Origin: an uncultured Flavobacteriaceae bacterium
GTDB lineage: Bacteria > Bacteroidota > Bacteroidia > Flavobacteriales > Flavobacteriaceae
NCBI GenBank assembly: GCA_947311745.1
Contig: CAMZLT010000216.1
Location: 1 to 7,385, forward strand
Reading direction: 5' to 3'
Length of the DNA stretch: 7,385 nt
The position numbers and the translations under genes are program-made. Within the stretch, counting starts at the first letter, position 1. Each line of letters starts with the position of its first letter. The notes below the pieces were generated by a model. The model worked only from the letters and a program-made list of their open reading frames with translations, was not told the DNA's origin and did not search any database. Positions 1 to 6,515 of this stretch are shown here, one piece after another.

Positions 1-151
1 TAATAAATGAACTAGCTTACCTTTCTAAGCGGTGGCAAAACTAAAACCTTTTTATATATAAACAATGCTTTTTTTATGTTTATTTTTATCTTTTTTTTAA
101 TACACTGACATCGTTTGATTTACTGATTGAAATTTGTTTTTTACAAAAAAA
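1..151. other. AT-rich non-coding stretch downstream of the GH26-like gene
   Basis: No gene is supported here. On the minus strand, a run of seven T follows the TGA stop of the neighbouring lipoprotein gene directly, then GTAAAAAAC. This could form only a weak A-T hairpin and is not a convincing intrinsic terminator. A small inverted repeat, GCTTA (15-19) and TAAGC (26-30) around a 6-base loop, lies near the left edge without a following T-tract on either strand. The minus-strand frame of the lipoprotein stays open for 22 codons past its stop, but the residues do not resemble a GH26 C-terminus. Confidence 0.5.
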
Positions 152-1192
152 TCATAGTTCTGTAACTCCAAATTCTAATACAGCTATTGGTTTTTCTGTT
201 GAAATTTCTTGCAATTTAGGGTAAACTTGCTCAACTAATTCTGAAAAATATTCCATCTCGGCATTAGTATCGTATGGCCCGTATGCTGAAAAACCAAGCC
301 AATCTATATAATTATCACCTGGATAATAGTAATTTATAGTGTTCCAATTCATGTCTGGTTCGCCATTAACATCAATATGAAAGAACCATGTGATGTTATT
401 AGCATTGTTTAGATTGGCTATATCTATAATATGACGATATGCGTCTCTAAAACGTTCTGATCCATCTGGATAATTAGCATCTCCATAAGCATCTGTTATT
501 CCTGCTCCTGAATATTGTCCATTCCAAGGAAACCAATTGCCGTTTACTTCTGTGCCAAATTCACATAATATTGGGTAGCCCAAATTTGCTGCTTGTATAA
601 ACCATGTATTGAGTTCTGCATCAAAATCTCCTTGAATGATGCGCTCCATAGTATAGGTTTCATCTTGTCCATATTCTTGAAAATCACTTCTAGCCATTAA
701 TCGTATAAAAGGTGTTTTACCTGTATTATGAATTATTTGGACATCATCTATTGGGAAAAATATTCCACCAATCCAATTATTTGAAAAATATGCCCAAGCA
801 ATTTCTTTTTCTACTAAATCCTCAAATGCAATAATTTTTTCATCAGAAACAAAATTTTCTTGTCCTCCAAAATCTGGAAACGCACTATGATATATTCCGT
901 CAGGGTTTGGTATTAATTTATTGTTTTCAAAAATTAGCTCGGTTTCATATAAGTTATTTGCTATTCTTTCTTTATACGTTTCTGTAGCTTCTTTTGAAGA
1001 GTCCAAACGTAATTTTGTGCCTTCCCAGTTTTCGTGCCACCAAGAAATTGCTTTAATATTAGGATAATTTCCACTTTCAATAGCATCAAATGCATCGGTA
1101 ATCCAGTTTGCTTTTTTGTTTTCTGTTTTTATATCGGAACTTTTACAAGAAGTAAAAATTACAATAATAAAAAATGATATTATTTTTTTCAT
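152..1192 (-). CDS. GH26-family glycanase-like lipoprotein, apparently circularly permuted
   Basis: This 346-residue protein is a predicted surface or periplasmic lipoprotein related to glycoside hydrolase family 26 (beta-mannanases and beta-glucanases). A lipoprotein signal is visible: MKK, a hydrophobic stretch, then FTSC with the lipidated Cys at 16, so the ATG at 1192 is a sound start. GH26-like landmarks are PFIRLMARS (161-169, beta3), EFGTEVNGNWFPWNG (211-225, beta4, with E215 the probable acid/base), ITWFFHID (267-274, beta5), YIDWLGFSAYGP (295-306, beta6) and KPIAVLEFG (334-342, beta7, with E340 the probable nucleophile). The protein ends six residues after E340. Yet residues 28-79 (WITDAF, then IKAISWWHENW, then LRLDSSKEATETYKERI) look like the alpha7-beta8-alpha8 end of a GH26 domain placed first. 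The residue before the acid/base is Thr rather than the His I would expect in most GH26 enzymes. The substrate cannot be read from sequence. No partner genes for polysaccharide use are in the window. Confidence 0.8.
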   Translation of the reverse strand: MKKIISFFIIVIFTSCKSSDIKTENKKANWITDAFDAIESGNYPNIKAISWWHENWEGTKLRLDSSKEATETYKERIANNLYETELIFENNKLIPNPDGIYHSAFPDFGGQENFVSDEKIIAFEDLVEKEIAWAYFSNNWIGGIFFPIDDVQIIHNTGKTPFIRLMARSDFQEYGQDETYTMERIIQGDFDAELNTWFIQAANLGYPILCEFGTEVNGNWFPWNGQYSGAGITDAYGDANYPDGSERFRDAYRHIIDIANLNNANNITWFFHIDVNGEPDMNWNTINYYYPGDNYIDWLGFSAYGPYDTNAEMEYFSELVEQVYPKLQEISTEKPIAVLEFGVTEL

Positions 1193-1233
1193 TATATTAT
1201 ATGTAAACCAGTTCTTTTTACAATGATAACTCT

Positions 1234-1249
1234 ATATTTTTAAAAATAT
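1234..1249. repeat. 16-bp perfect AT-only palindrome
   Basis: The sequence ATATTTTTAAAAATAT is its own reverse complement. It lies between the divergent lipoprotein and moxR starts, about 42 bp upstream of the lipoprotein ATG. It could be an operator for the minus-strand gene, whose promoter I could not identify. In DNA this AT-rich, such palindromes also arise by chance. Confidence 0.35.
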
Positions 1250-1327
1250 TTAAAATTTGGTTGTATTTTTTAAACAAAATTTAAACATTAGAGATAAGCA
1301 TGTTTCCATTTTATGAGTAAAATAAAA

Positions 1328-1358
1328 TTTTAACCAAATATTAAAACCTTTTTAACCA
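1328..1358. repeat. Direct repeat TTTTAACCA x2, 22 bp apart, upstream of the bat promoter
   Basis: TTTTAACCA occurs at 1328-1336 and again at 1350-1358, starts 22 bp apart, or about two helical turns. A shorter related TTAAC follows at 1363-1367. The repeats sit roughly 45-75 bp upstream of the expected transcription start, where an activator dimer or multimer could bind. This is inferred from spacing only; no known regulator site was recognised. Confidence 0.35.
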
Positions 1359-1362
1359 TTCC

Positions 1363-1397
1363 TTAACAAAAAAAAGCTCTTTTGTGTTGTATATTTG
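1363..1397 (+). promoter_or_regulatory. Probable Bacteroidota-type promoter of the moxR-bat operon
   Basis: TATATTTG at 1390-1397 matches the Bacteroidota primary-sigma -7 consensus TAnnTTTG exactly. The upstream element is weak: the best candidate is TTAACA at 1363-1368, about 21 bp away, in place of the usual TTG or TTTG. Transcription would begin near 1402-1405, giving a leader of about 30 nt that is very A-rich and has no Shine-Dalgarno motif before the ATG at 1432. That is normal for this phylum. Confidence 0.6.
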
Positions 1398-1431
1398 TAC
1401 ACCTTAAAATAAAAACAAAATATATATAAAA

Positions 1432-2439
1432 ATGATAGAAGAAGCAAACACAGGAATTGACATTAGAGCAATTAATGAAAAGATCGAAAGAGAAAGTGCT
1501 TTTATCGATTTGTTAAGAAGTGAAATGAACAAAGTTATTGTTGGTCAAAAACATATGATTGACAGACTATTAATTGGTATGCTAGGAAATGGACACATTT
1601 TGTTAGAGGGTGTGCCTGGTTTAGCAAAAACGCTCGCTATTAATACTTTAGCAAAAGCTGTGGATGGTTCGTTTAGTAGAATTCAATTTACACCTGATTT
1701 ATTACCTGCCGATGTTATTGGTACAATGATTTACAATATGAAGGTAAATGACTTCTCTATAAAAAAAGGACCAATTTTTGCAAATTTTGTATTAGCGGAC
1801 GAGATTAATCGTGCTCCTGCAAAAGTACAATCTGCTTTATTAGAAGCCATGCAAGAACACCAAGTAACTATTGGAGAAGAAACCTTTAAATTAGCACCAC
1901 CTTTTTTAGTAATGGCAACACAAAACCCTATTGAACAGGAAGGAACGTATCCATTACCAGAAGCACAAGTTGATCGTTTTATGCTTAAAACAGTAATTGA
2001 TTATCCTAGTATTAAGGACGAACAATTAATTATGCGTGCAAATTTGAATAAATCTTGGGAAAAAGTAAATGCTGTGGTTTCTATAGAACAAATTATCAGA
2101 GCTAGAAAAGCAGTGCAAGAAGTATATATGGATGAAAAAATTGAAAAATATATTCTAGATATTATTTTTGCCACTCGCTATCCTGAAAAATACAATTTAA
2201 GTAGTTTAAAAGATTTGATTGGTTTTGGAGCTTCGCCTCGTGGTTCAATAAATCTTGCTACGGCTGCTAAATGTTATGCTTTTATTAAAAGACGTGGTTA
2301 TGTAATACCAGAAAATGTTGGTGCAGTTGTACATGATGTATTAAGGCACAGAATTGGTGTTACTTATGAAGCAGAAGCTGAAAACATTACTTCGGTTCAA
2401 ATAATTGATAAAATAGTCAATGAAATTGAAGTTCCTTAG
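1432..2439 (+). CDS. moxR: MoxR-family AAA+ ATPase of the Bat operon
   Basis: This is a cytoplasmic AAA+ ATPase of the MoxR family, thought to act as a chaperone-like motor that remodels or activates VWA-domain partners. All key elements are visible in its 335 residues: Walker A GVPGLAKT (60-67, K66), Walker B FVLADEI (119-125, D123 and E124), sensor 1 MATQNPIEQEG (161-171, N165), the PEAQVDRF segment (176-183, R182 a candidate Arg finger) and sensor 2 GASPRGS (266-272, R270). The C-terminal lid helices follow to residue 335. Length is typical and nothing is missing. It is the first gene after the likely promoter and is followed by DUF58 and VWA genes, the standard MoxR arrangement. A 138-nt repeat-rich spacer separates it from the next gene, so its expression may be partly uncoupled from theirs. 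The start is the first ATG of the frame, after an A-rich leader. Confidence 0.95.
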   Translation: MIEEANTGIDIRAINEKIERESAFIDLLRSEMNKVIVGQKHMIDRLLIGMLGNGHILLEGVPGLAKTLAINTLAKAVDGSFSRIQFTPDLLPADVIGTMIYNMKVNDFSIKKGPIFANFVLADEINRAPAKVQSALLEAMQEHQVTIGEETFKLAPPFLVMATQNPIEQEGTYPLPEAQVDRFMLKTVIDYPSIKDEQLIMRANLNKSWEKVNAVVSIEQIIRARKAVQEVYMDEKIEKYILDIIFATRYPEKYNLSSLKDLIGFGASPRGSINLATAAKCYAFIKRRGYVIPENVGAVVHDVLRHRIGVTYEAEAENITSVQIIDKIVNEIEVP

Positions 2440-2577
2440 AGATTAGTATTTAGACGGTAGTTGACAGTGTTCAGTTAACAGTTAATAGATACTAATCAAT
2501 AAAACATAACTGATAACAAACACTAAAGACTAAACACTAAGGCTGAATACTAAAGACTGAACACTGAATATTAAAAA
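2440..2577 (+). repeat. Intergenic spacer of degenerate heptamer repeats
   Basis: The right half (2507-2575) reads as successive near-7-bp units: TAACTGA, TAACAAA, CACTAAA, GACTAAA, CACTAA, GGCTGAA, TACTAAA, GACTGAA, CACTGAA, TATTAAA, with core nACTRAA. The left half carries units such as TTGACAG, TGTTCAG, TTAACAG and TTAATAG (2461-2488), which are largely the reverse complement of the same theme. Two perfect inverted repeats result: CAGTGTTCAGT (2465-2475) with 2556-2566, and GATTAGTAT (2441-2449) with 2489-2497. No promoter or coding sequence was recognised. Because 7 is not a multiple of 3 and each unit holds TAA or TGA, stop codons occur in all three forward frames. Function unknown; it lies between co-oriented genes of one presumed operon. 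Confidence 0.75.
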
Positions 2578-3444
2578 ATGGATACGAAAGAAATATTAAA
2601 AAAAGTCCGAAAAATAGAAATCAAGACAAAACGTTTGTCTAATCATATTTTTTCTGGAGAATACCACAGTTCCTTTAAAGGGCGTGGTATGACTTTTAGT
2701 GAAGTTAGACAATACCATTTTGGCGATGATGTACGAAATATTGATTGGAATGTAACGGCTAGATATAATGAACCTTTTGTTAAAGTTTTTGAGGAGGAAA
2801 GAGAACTAACCATGATGTTAATGGTAGATATTTCGGCTTCGGAATTATTTGGAACAAATGAACAATTAAAAAGAGAAGTAGTAACTGAAATTGCTGCAAC
2901 CTTAGCTTTTTCGGCAATTCAAAATAATGACAAAGTTGGATTATTACTATTTACAGATACTATTGAATTGTTCATTCCTCCTAAAAAAGGAAAATCACAC
3001 GTTTTACGAATTATTAGAGAGTTAATAGAATTTAAACCTACAAATCAGAATACAAACATTACCCAAGCATTACAATATTTATCTGGTGTAATGAAAAAGA
3101 AAGCAATAGTATTTGTTTTATCGGATTTTATGGATGCTAACTACGAAAATGCTTTAAAAATAATTGGTAGAAAACACGACGTAACAGGAATTAGAGTTTT
3201 TGATGCAAAAGAAATGGAGATTCCTAAATTAGGAGTCATTTCTGTTTTAGATACCGAAACAGGAAAAACAAAACTAATCAATACCAACTCTAAAAAAATA
3301 CGAACCAGCTATAAGGTAAATTATTTAAAAAATGTTGCATATTACCAAAATAGCTTCAGAAAAAGTGGTTCAGGAAGTATATCAACTATGGTAGGACGAG
3401 ATTATGTTAAAGAATTAATGGGATATTTTAAGAGTCGAGGATAG
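2578..3444 (+). CDS. DUF58 (VWA-like) protein of the Bat operon
   Basis: This 288-residue soluble protein has no signal peptide or membrane segment. The DUF58 signature runs through residues 35-75: GRGMTFSEVRQYHFGDD, then NIDWNVTARYNEP, then VKVFEEERE. It leads into a VWA-like fold with an intact metal-ion-dependent adhesion motif DISAS (D84, S86, S88), a candidate metal-binding Thr in NTNIT (T159 or T162), and LSDFMD (D183) as the later acidic position. Such proteins are encoded beside MoxR ATPases and are thought to be their cytoplasmic partners. The start is the ATG at 2578, preceded by A-rich sequence and no Shine-Dalgarno motif. The stop TAG abuts the ATG of the following frame directly, suggesting coupled translation. 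Confidence 0.92.
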   Translation: MDTKEILKKVRKIEIKTKRLSNHIFSGEYHSSFKGRGMTFSEVRQYHFGDDVRNIDWNVTARYNEPFVKVFEEERELTMMLMVDISASELFGTNEQLKREVVTEIAATLAFSAIQNNDKVGLLLFTDTIELFIPPKKGKSHVLRIIRELIEFKPTNQNTNITQALQYLSGVMKKKAIVFVLSDFMDANYENALKIIGRKHDVTGIRVFDAKEMEIPKLGVISVLDTETGKTKLINTNSKKIRTSYKVNYLKNVAYYQNSFRKSGSGSISTMVGRDYVKELMGYFKSRG

Positions 3445-4443
3445 ATGAAACGAATAAATTTACAGTACAATAAAATGAAAATAGTACAATTACACTCCTT
3501 ATATATTATAGGTATATTTTTATTGTTTCCAATTATTGGGTTTTCGCAAATTGAAATTAAAACCGATACTACTAAAATACGAATTGGTGAACAGATAAAT
3601 TATAAAATTATTGTCGATAAATCGGAAAACATTCTATTTCCGAAACTACAATTAGATAGTTTACAACATTTAGAGGTAGTAAAAGATTTTGATATAGATA
3701 CCGTAAAAAATAAAATCATTAAAAAATATACTATCACTAGTTTTGATAGCGGACGATTTGCCATTCCACCACAACGCATTCGTTATAAAAACAAAACTTT
3801 TAAAACCGATAGTATTTGGATTGATGTTGCAACCGTTGCGGTAGATACCACAAAACAACCTTTATATCCTATAAAAGCGGTGCAACACGCTACCTTAACA
3901 CTTAAAGACTATGCCTTAAATTATTGGTATTTTCTGTTTGCGTTACTTTGGCTTGTAATAATTTGGTATGTTTTCTTTAGAAAAAAGGAAACTGCCGAGG
4001 AAAAATACGCTAAATTAATTGCTAAAATTCCACCTTTTGAGTTAGCTAAAAAACAATTAGCAGAATTAGACCAAAAACAATTATGGCAAAACAATAAGGT
4101 AAAAGAATATTACAGCGAATTAACCGATATTTTACGAAACTATATCGAAAAAGAATTACAAGTTCCTGCAATGGAAAGTACCACAATAGAACTAATTAAC
4201 GCATTAAAAACAGATGGTATTTGGAAAAAACTAGAAAACCCAAAAGAAACTTTAGCCAAGTTAAACGACTTATTAAAAGAATCTGATTTAGTTAAATTTG
4301 CCAAAATGAAACCTGTTGCCGATGAAATTAGAGAACACCGAAAAGAAACAGATACTATTTTAGCAGGTTTAAAACCTATAAAAAAAGAAGTGCAAGAAAA
4401 CGACGAATCCAATAAAAACGAAACGAATCATGATGCTGAATAA
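3445..4443 (+). CDS. BatD-like single-pass membrane protein of the Bat operon
   Basis: This protein of up to 332 residues is usually annotated as hypothetical, DUF4381-like or BatD-like. It has an N-terminal signal peptide (hydrophobic stretch about 17-32, likely cleaved near GFSQ at 32-35) and an exported beta-rich region to about 155 that starts like BatD ectodomains (IEIKTDTTKIRIGEQ). One membrane helix follows at about 160-178, then a charged helical cytoplasmic tail. The tail contains KVKEYYSELTDILRNYIEKE (218-237) and ESTTIELINAL, as seen in DUF4381-type proteins. It probably links the cytoplasmic MoxR/DUF58 partners to periplasmic Bat components; this role is inferred. Two starts are possible: ATG 3445, abutting the DUF58 stop, or ATG 3475 (Met11), which gives a shorter, more conventional signal peptide (MKIVQLHSLY...). 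GAGG at 3437-3440 slightly favours 3445. The stop overlaps the start of batA. Confidence 0.82.
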   Translation: MKRINLQYNKMKIVQLHSLYIIGIFLLFPIIGFSQIEIKTDTTKIRIGEQINYKIIVDKSENILFPKLQLDSLQHLEVVKDFDIDTVKNKIIKKYTITSFDSGRFAIPPQRIRYKNKTFKTDSIWIDVATVAVDTTKQPLYPIKAVQHATLTLKDYALNYWYFLFALLWLVIIWYVFFRKKETAEEKYAKLIAKIPPFELAKKQLAELDQKQLWQNNKVKEYYSELTDILRNYIEKELQVPAMESTTIELINALKTDGIWKKLENPKETLAKLNDLLKESDLVKFAKMKPVADEIREHRKETDTILAGLKPIKKEVQENDESNKNETNHDAE

Positions 4444-5428
4444 TTTTGAATTTGCAAACAAAGAATTTCTTTGGTTTTTAATACTAATTCCGTTTTTAGC
4501 GATTTGGTACTTCTTTTCTAGAAAAAAAGAAAATGCAACCATATCTTTTTCGGAAACCAAAGGCTTAAAAACCGATTTAATTTCTAAATTAAAACCAGTG
4601 CTTTACATTTTTAGATTACTTGCTCTTACCCTATTAATTATAGCGTTTGCAAGACCTAGAAACAAAGAAGTTACCACTAAAACAAAATCTAACAAAGGTA
4701 TTGATATCGTAATGGCAATAGATGTTTCGGCAAGTATGTTAGCAAAAGATTTGAAACCAAATCGCCTGGAAGCCCTTAAAAAAGTTGCCATAGACTTTGT
4801 AAATAAACGACCTAATGACAGAATAGGAATTGTCGTTTATGCAGGAGAAAGCTTTACACAAACACCAATTACTAGTGATAAACGAATTGTAAAAAGTACT
4901 ATAAAACGCCTAAAATGGGGATTGTTAGATGGCGGAACTGCAATAGGAATGGGTTTAGGCTCAGCAGTAAACCGATTAAAAGATAGCAAAGCAAAAAGTA
5001 AAGTAATTATTTTACTTACCGATGGTGTAAACAATTCTGGTTCTATAGATCCAAACACAGCAACCGATTTGGCAAAATCTTTTGGTATAAAAGTATATAC
5101 TATTGGTTTAGGTACTAACGGAACTGCTCCAATGCCTGTTGCTAAAGATTTACGAGGACAATTAGTGTATAGAAATGTGCCTGTTGAAATTGACGAAAAA
5201 CTACTCCAATTTATTGCAAATGAAACTAGTGGAAAGTATTTTAGAGCAACAAATAACCGAAAATTAAGTCAGATTTACGACGAAATTAATAAACTAGAAA
5301 AAACAAAAATAGAGGAGTTTAAATACACCAACTACGAAGAAAAATTTAGATTTTATGTGCTTTTAGCAGGATTTTTAATCCTTTTTGAAATGCTTTTACG
5401 ATTTACCGTTTATAAAAGCTTTGTTTAA
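4430..5428 (+). CDS. batA: BatA, membrane-anchored VWA-domain protein
   Basis: This 332-residue inner-membrane protein has two N-terminal helices (about 12-28 and 56-74), a VWA domain and a C-terminal helix (about 307-324). The VWA metal site is complete: DVSAS (D98, S100, S102), T170 in DGGTAIG, and D198 in LLTDG. The helix arrangement with an even number of N-terminal segments is typical of BatA/BatB. Bat proteins were named for aerotolerance in Bacteroides fragilis; whether that role holds elsewhere is doubtful, and a MoxR-dependent envelope complex is the safer description. The ATG at 4430 is followed directly by a second ATG at 4433; either way the gene overlaps its upstream neighbour by 14 or 11 nt, implying translational coupling. 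It is paralogous to the next gene. Confidence 0.92.
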   Translation: MMLNNFEFANKEFLWFLILIPFLAIWYFFSRKKENATISFSETKGLKTDLISKLKPVLYIFRLLALTLLIIAFARPRNKEVTTKTKSNKGIDIVMAIDVSASMLAKDLKPNRLEALKKVAIDFVNKRPNDRIGIVVYAGESFTQTPITSDKRIVKSTIKRLKWGLLDGGTAIGMGLGSAVNRLKDSKAKSKVIILLTDGVNNSGSIDPNTATDLAKSFGIKVYTIGLGTNGTAPMPVAKDLRGQLVYRNVPVEIDEKLLQFIANETSGKYFRATNNRKLSQIYDEINKLEKTKIEEFKYTNYEEKFRFYVLLAGFLILFEMLLRFTVYKSFV

Positions 5429-5463
5429 TGATAACAATTAAATTTAATTAGAAAAAAAAGAAA

Positions 5464-6513
5464 ATGCATAAATTATATCAAATAGAGGAACAAGCATATT
5501 TTATATATTTCATAGCTGTACTATTAGTAATTTTAGGATTTATAGCCGTTCAATTATGGAAAAAGAAAAAGCAAAAAGAATTTGCAAACCTAAATTTACT
5601 TGACAAATTAAGTCCTGAAAAATCTACTTTTAAGCCAATATTAAAAATAATAATGATAGTAATTGCATTATCTTTATTAATAATTGCATTGGCAAACCCA
5701 AAAATGGGAACAAAATTAGAAACGGTAAAAGCCGAAGGTGTAGATGTTGTCTTTGCTTTAGATGTTTCAAAAAGTATGTTAGCCGAAGATATTGCACCAA
5801 GCAGATTGGCAAAATCCAAACAAATTATTACCAAAATTATAAATAACTTAGGTAGTGATCGTGTAGGAATTATCATATATGCAGGTAGTGCTTTTCCACT
5901 ATTACCAATCACAACCGACCAAGCTGCTGCCAAAATGTTTCTGCAAAATGCGAGTCCTGATATGGTTTCTAGCCAAGGAACAGCAATAAATGAAGCCTTA
6001 AATTTAGCCTTAACTTATTTTGATGATGAAGAACAAACAAATAGATATTTAATTTTAATTTCAGATGGTGAGGATCATAACGAAACCAATGAAAATATTG
6101 CAGAAGCTGCTGCAAAAGAAGGTATAAAAGTATATACGATTGGTGTTGGTACTAAAAAAGGAGGACCAATTCCTATTAAATCAAACAACCAATTAATTGC
6201 TTATAAAAAAGATAGAAAAGGCGAAGTGGTTATTACCAAATTACACGATGACATACTTAAAAAATTAGCGTCGGAAGGAAATGGAAAATACCTTTTAGGA
6301 AACAATACACAAAACACAGTAGAGTATATCTCCGATTTGCTTAAAAAAGCAGACAAAAAAGAATTTGAAACAAAAAATTTTTCCGATTATAAAGACCAAT
6401 TTCAATGGTTTATAGGATTTGGAATACTATTTTTACTATTCGATATACTAATGTTTGAAAGAAAAACAAAATGGATTCAGAAATTAAATTTATTTAACGA
6501 AAAAGACAAATAA
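5464..6513 (+). CDS. batB: BatB, membrane-anchored VWA-domain protein
   Basis: This 349-residue paralogue of BatA has the same plan: helices at about 11-30 and 58-78, a VWA domain, and a C-terminal helix at about 313-331 with a short basic tail. The metal site is complete: DVSKS (D100, S102, S104), T173 in QGTAINEA, and D201 in LISDGEDH. Both paralogues share a VYTIG(L/V)GT strand followed by a PMP/PIP segment (residues 223-237 here), supporting an old duplication. It probably pairs with BatA in the membrane and contacts the TPR protein encoded next; this is inferred from family knowledge and gene order. The gap from batA is 35 nt. The start at 5464 follows a purine-rich run (AGAAAAAAAAGAAA) rather than a true Shine-Dalgarno sequence. 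Only 2 nt separate its stop from batC. Confidence 0.93.
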   Translation: MHKLYQIEEQAYFIYFIAVLLVILGFIAVQLWKKKKQKEFANLNLLDKLSPEKSTFKPILKIIMIVIALSLLIIALANPKMGTKLETVKAEGVDVVFALDVSKSMLAEDIAPSRLAKSKQIITKIINNLGSDRVGIIIYAGSAFPLLPITTDQAAAKMFLQNASPDMVSSQGTAINEALNLALTYFDDEEQTNRYLILISDGEDHNETNENIAEAAAKEGIKVYTIGVGTKKGGPIPIKSNNQLIAYKKDRKGEVVITKLHDDILKKLASEGNGKYLLGNNTQNTVEYISDLLKKADKKEFETKNFSDYKDQFQWFIGFGILFLLFDILMFERKTKWIQKLNLFNEKDK

Positions 6514-6515
6514 AT

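Noticed and set aside
1..60. Possible tRNA or terminator fragment around GCTTACCTTTCTAAGC
   Set aside because: There is a 5-bp stem with a 6-base loop but no acceptor, D or T arm pairing on either strand, and no T-tract after it.
1193..1225. Sigma70-like promoter for the lipoprotein gene (TTGTAA, 16 bp, TATAAT on the minus strand)
   Set aside because: The TATAAT would be only 3 nt from the ATG, so transcription would start inside the gene; Bacteroidota promoters also use a different -7 element.
2440..2577. CRISPR-like array
   Set aside because: The units are 7 bp, contiguous and degenerate, with no spacers between repeats and no cas gene nearby.
5550..5933. 127-codon minus-strand open frame inside batB
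   Set aside because: It lies opposite the membrane and VWA coding sequence of batB, with no recognisable domain and no start context.
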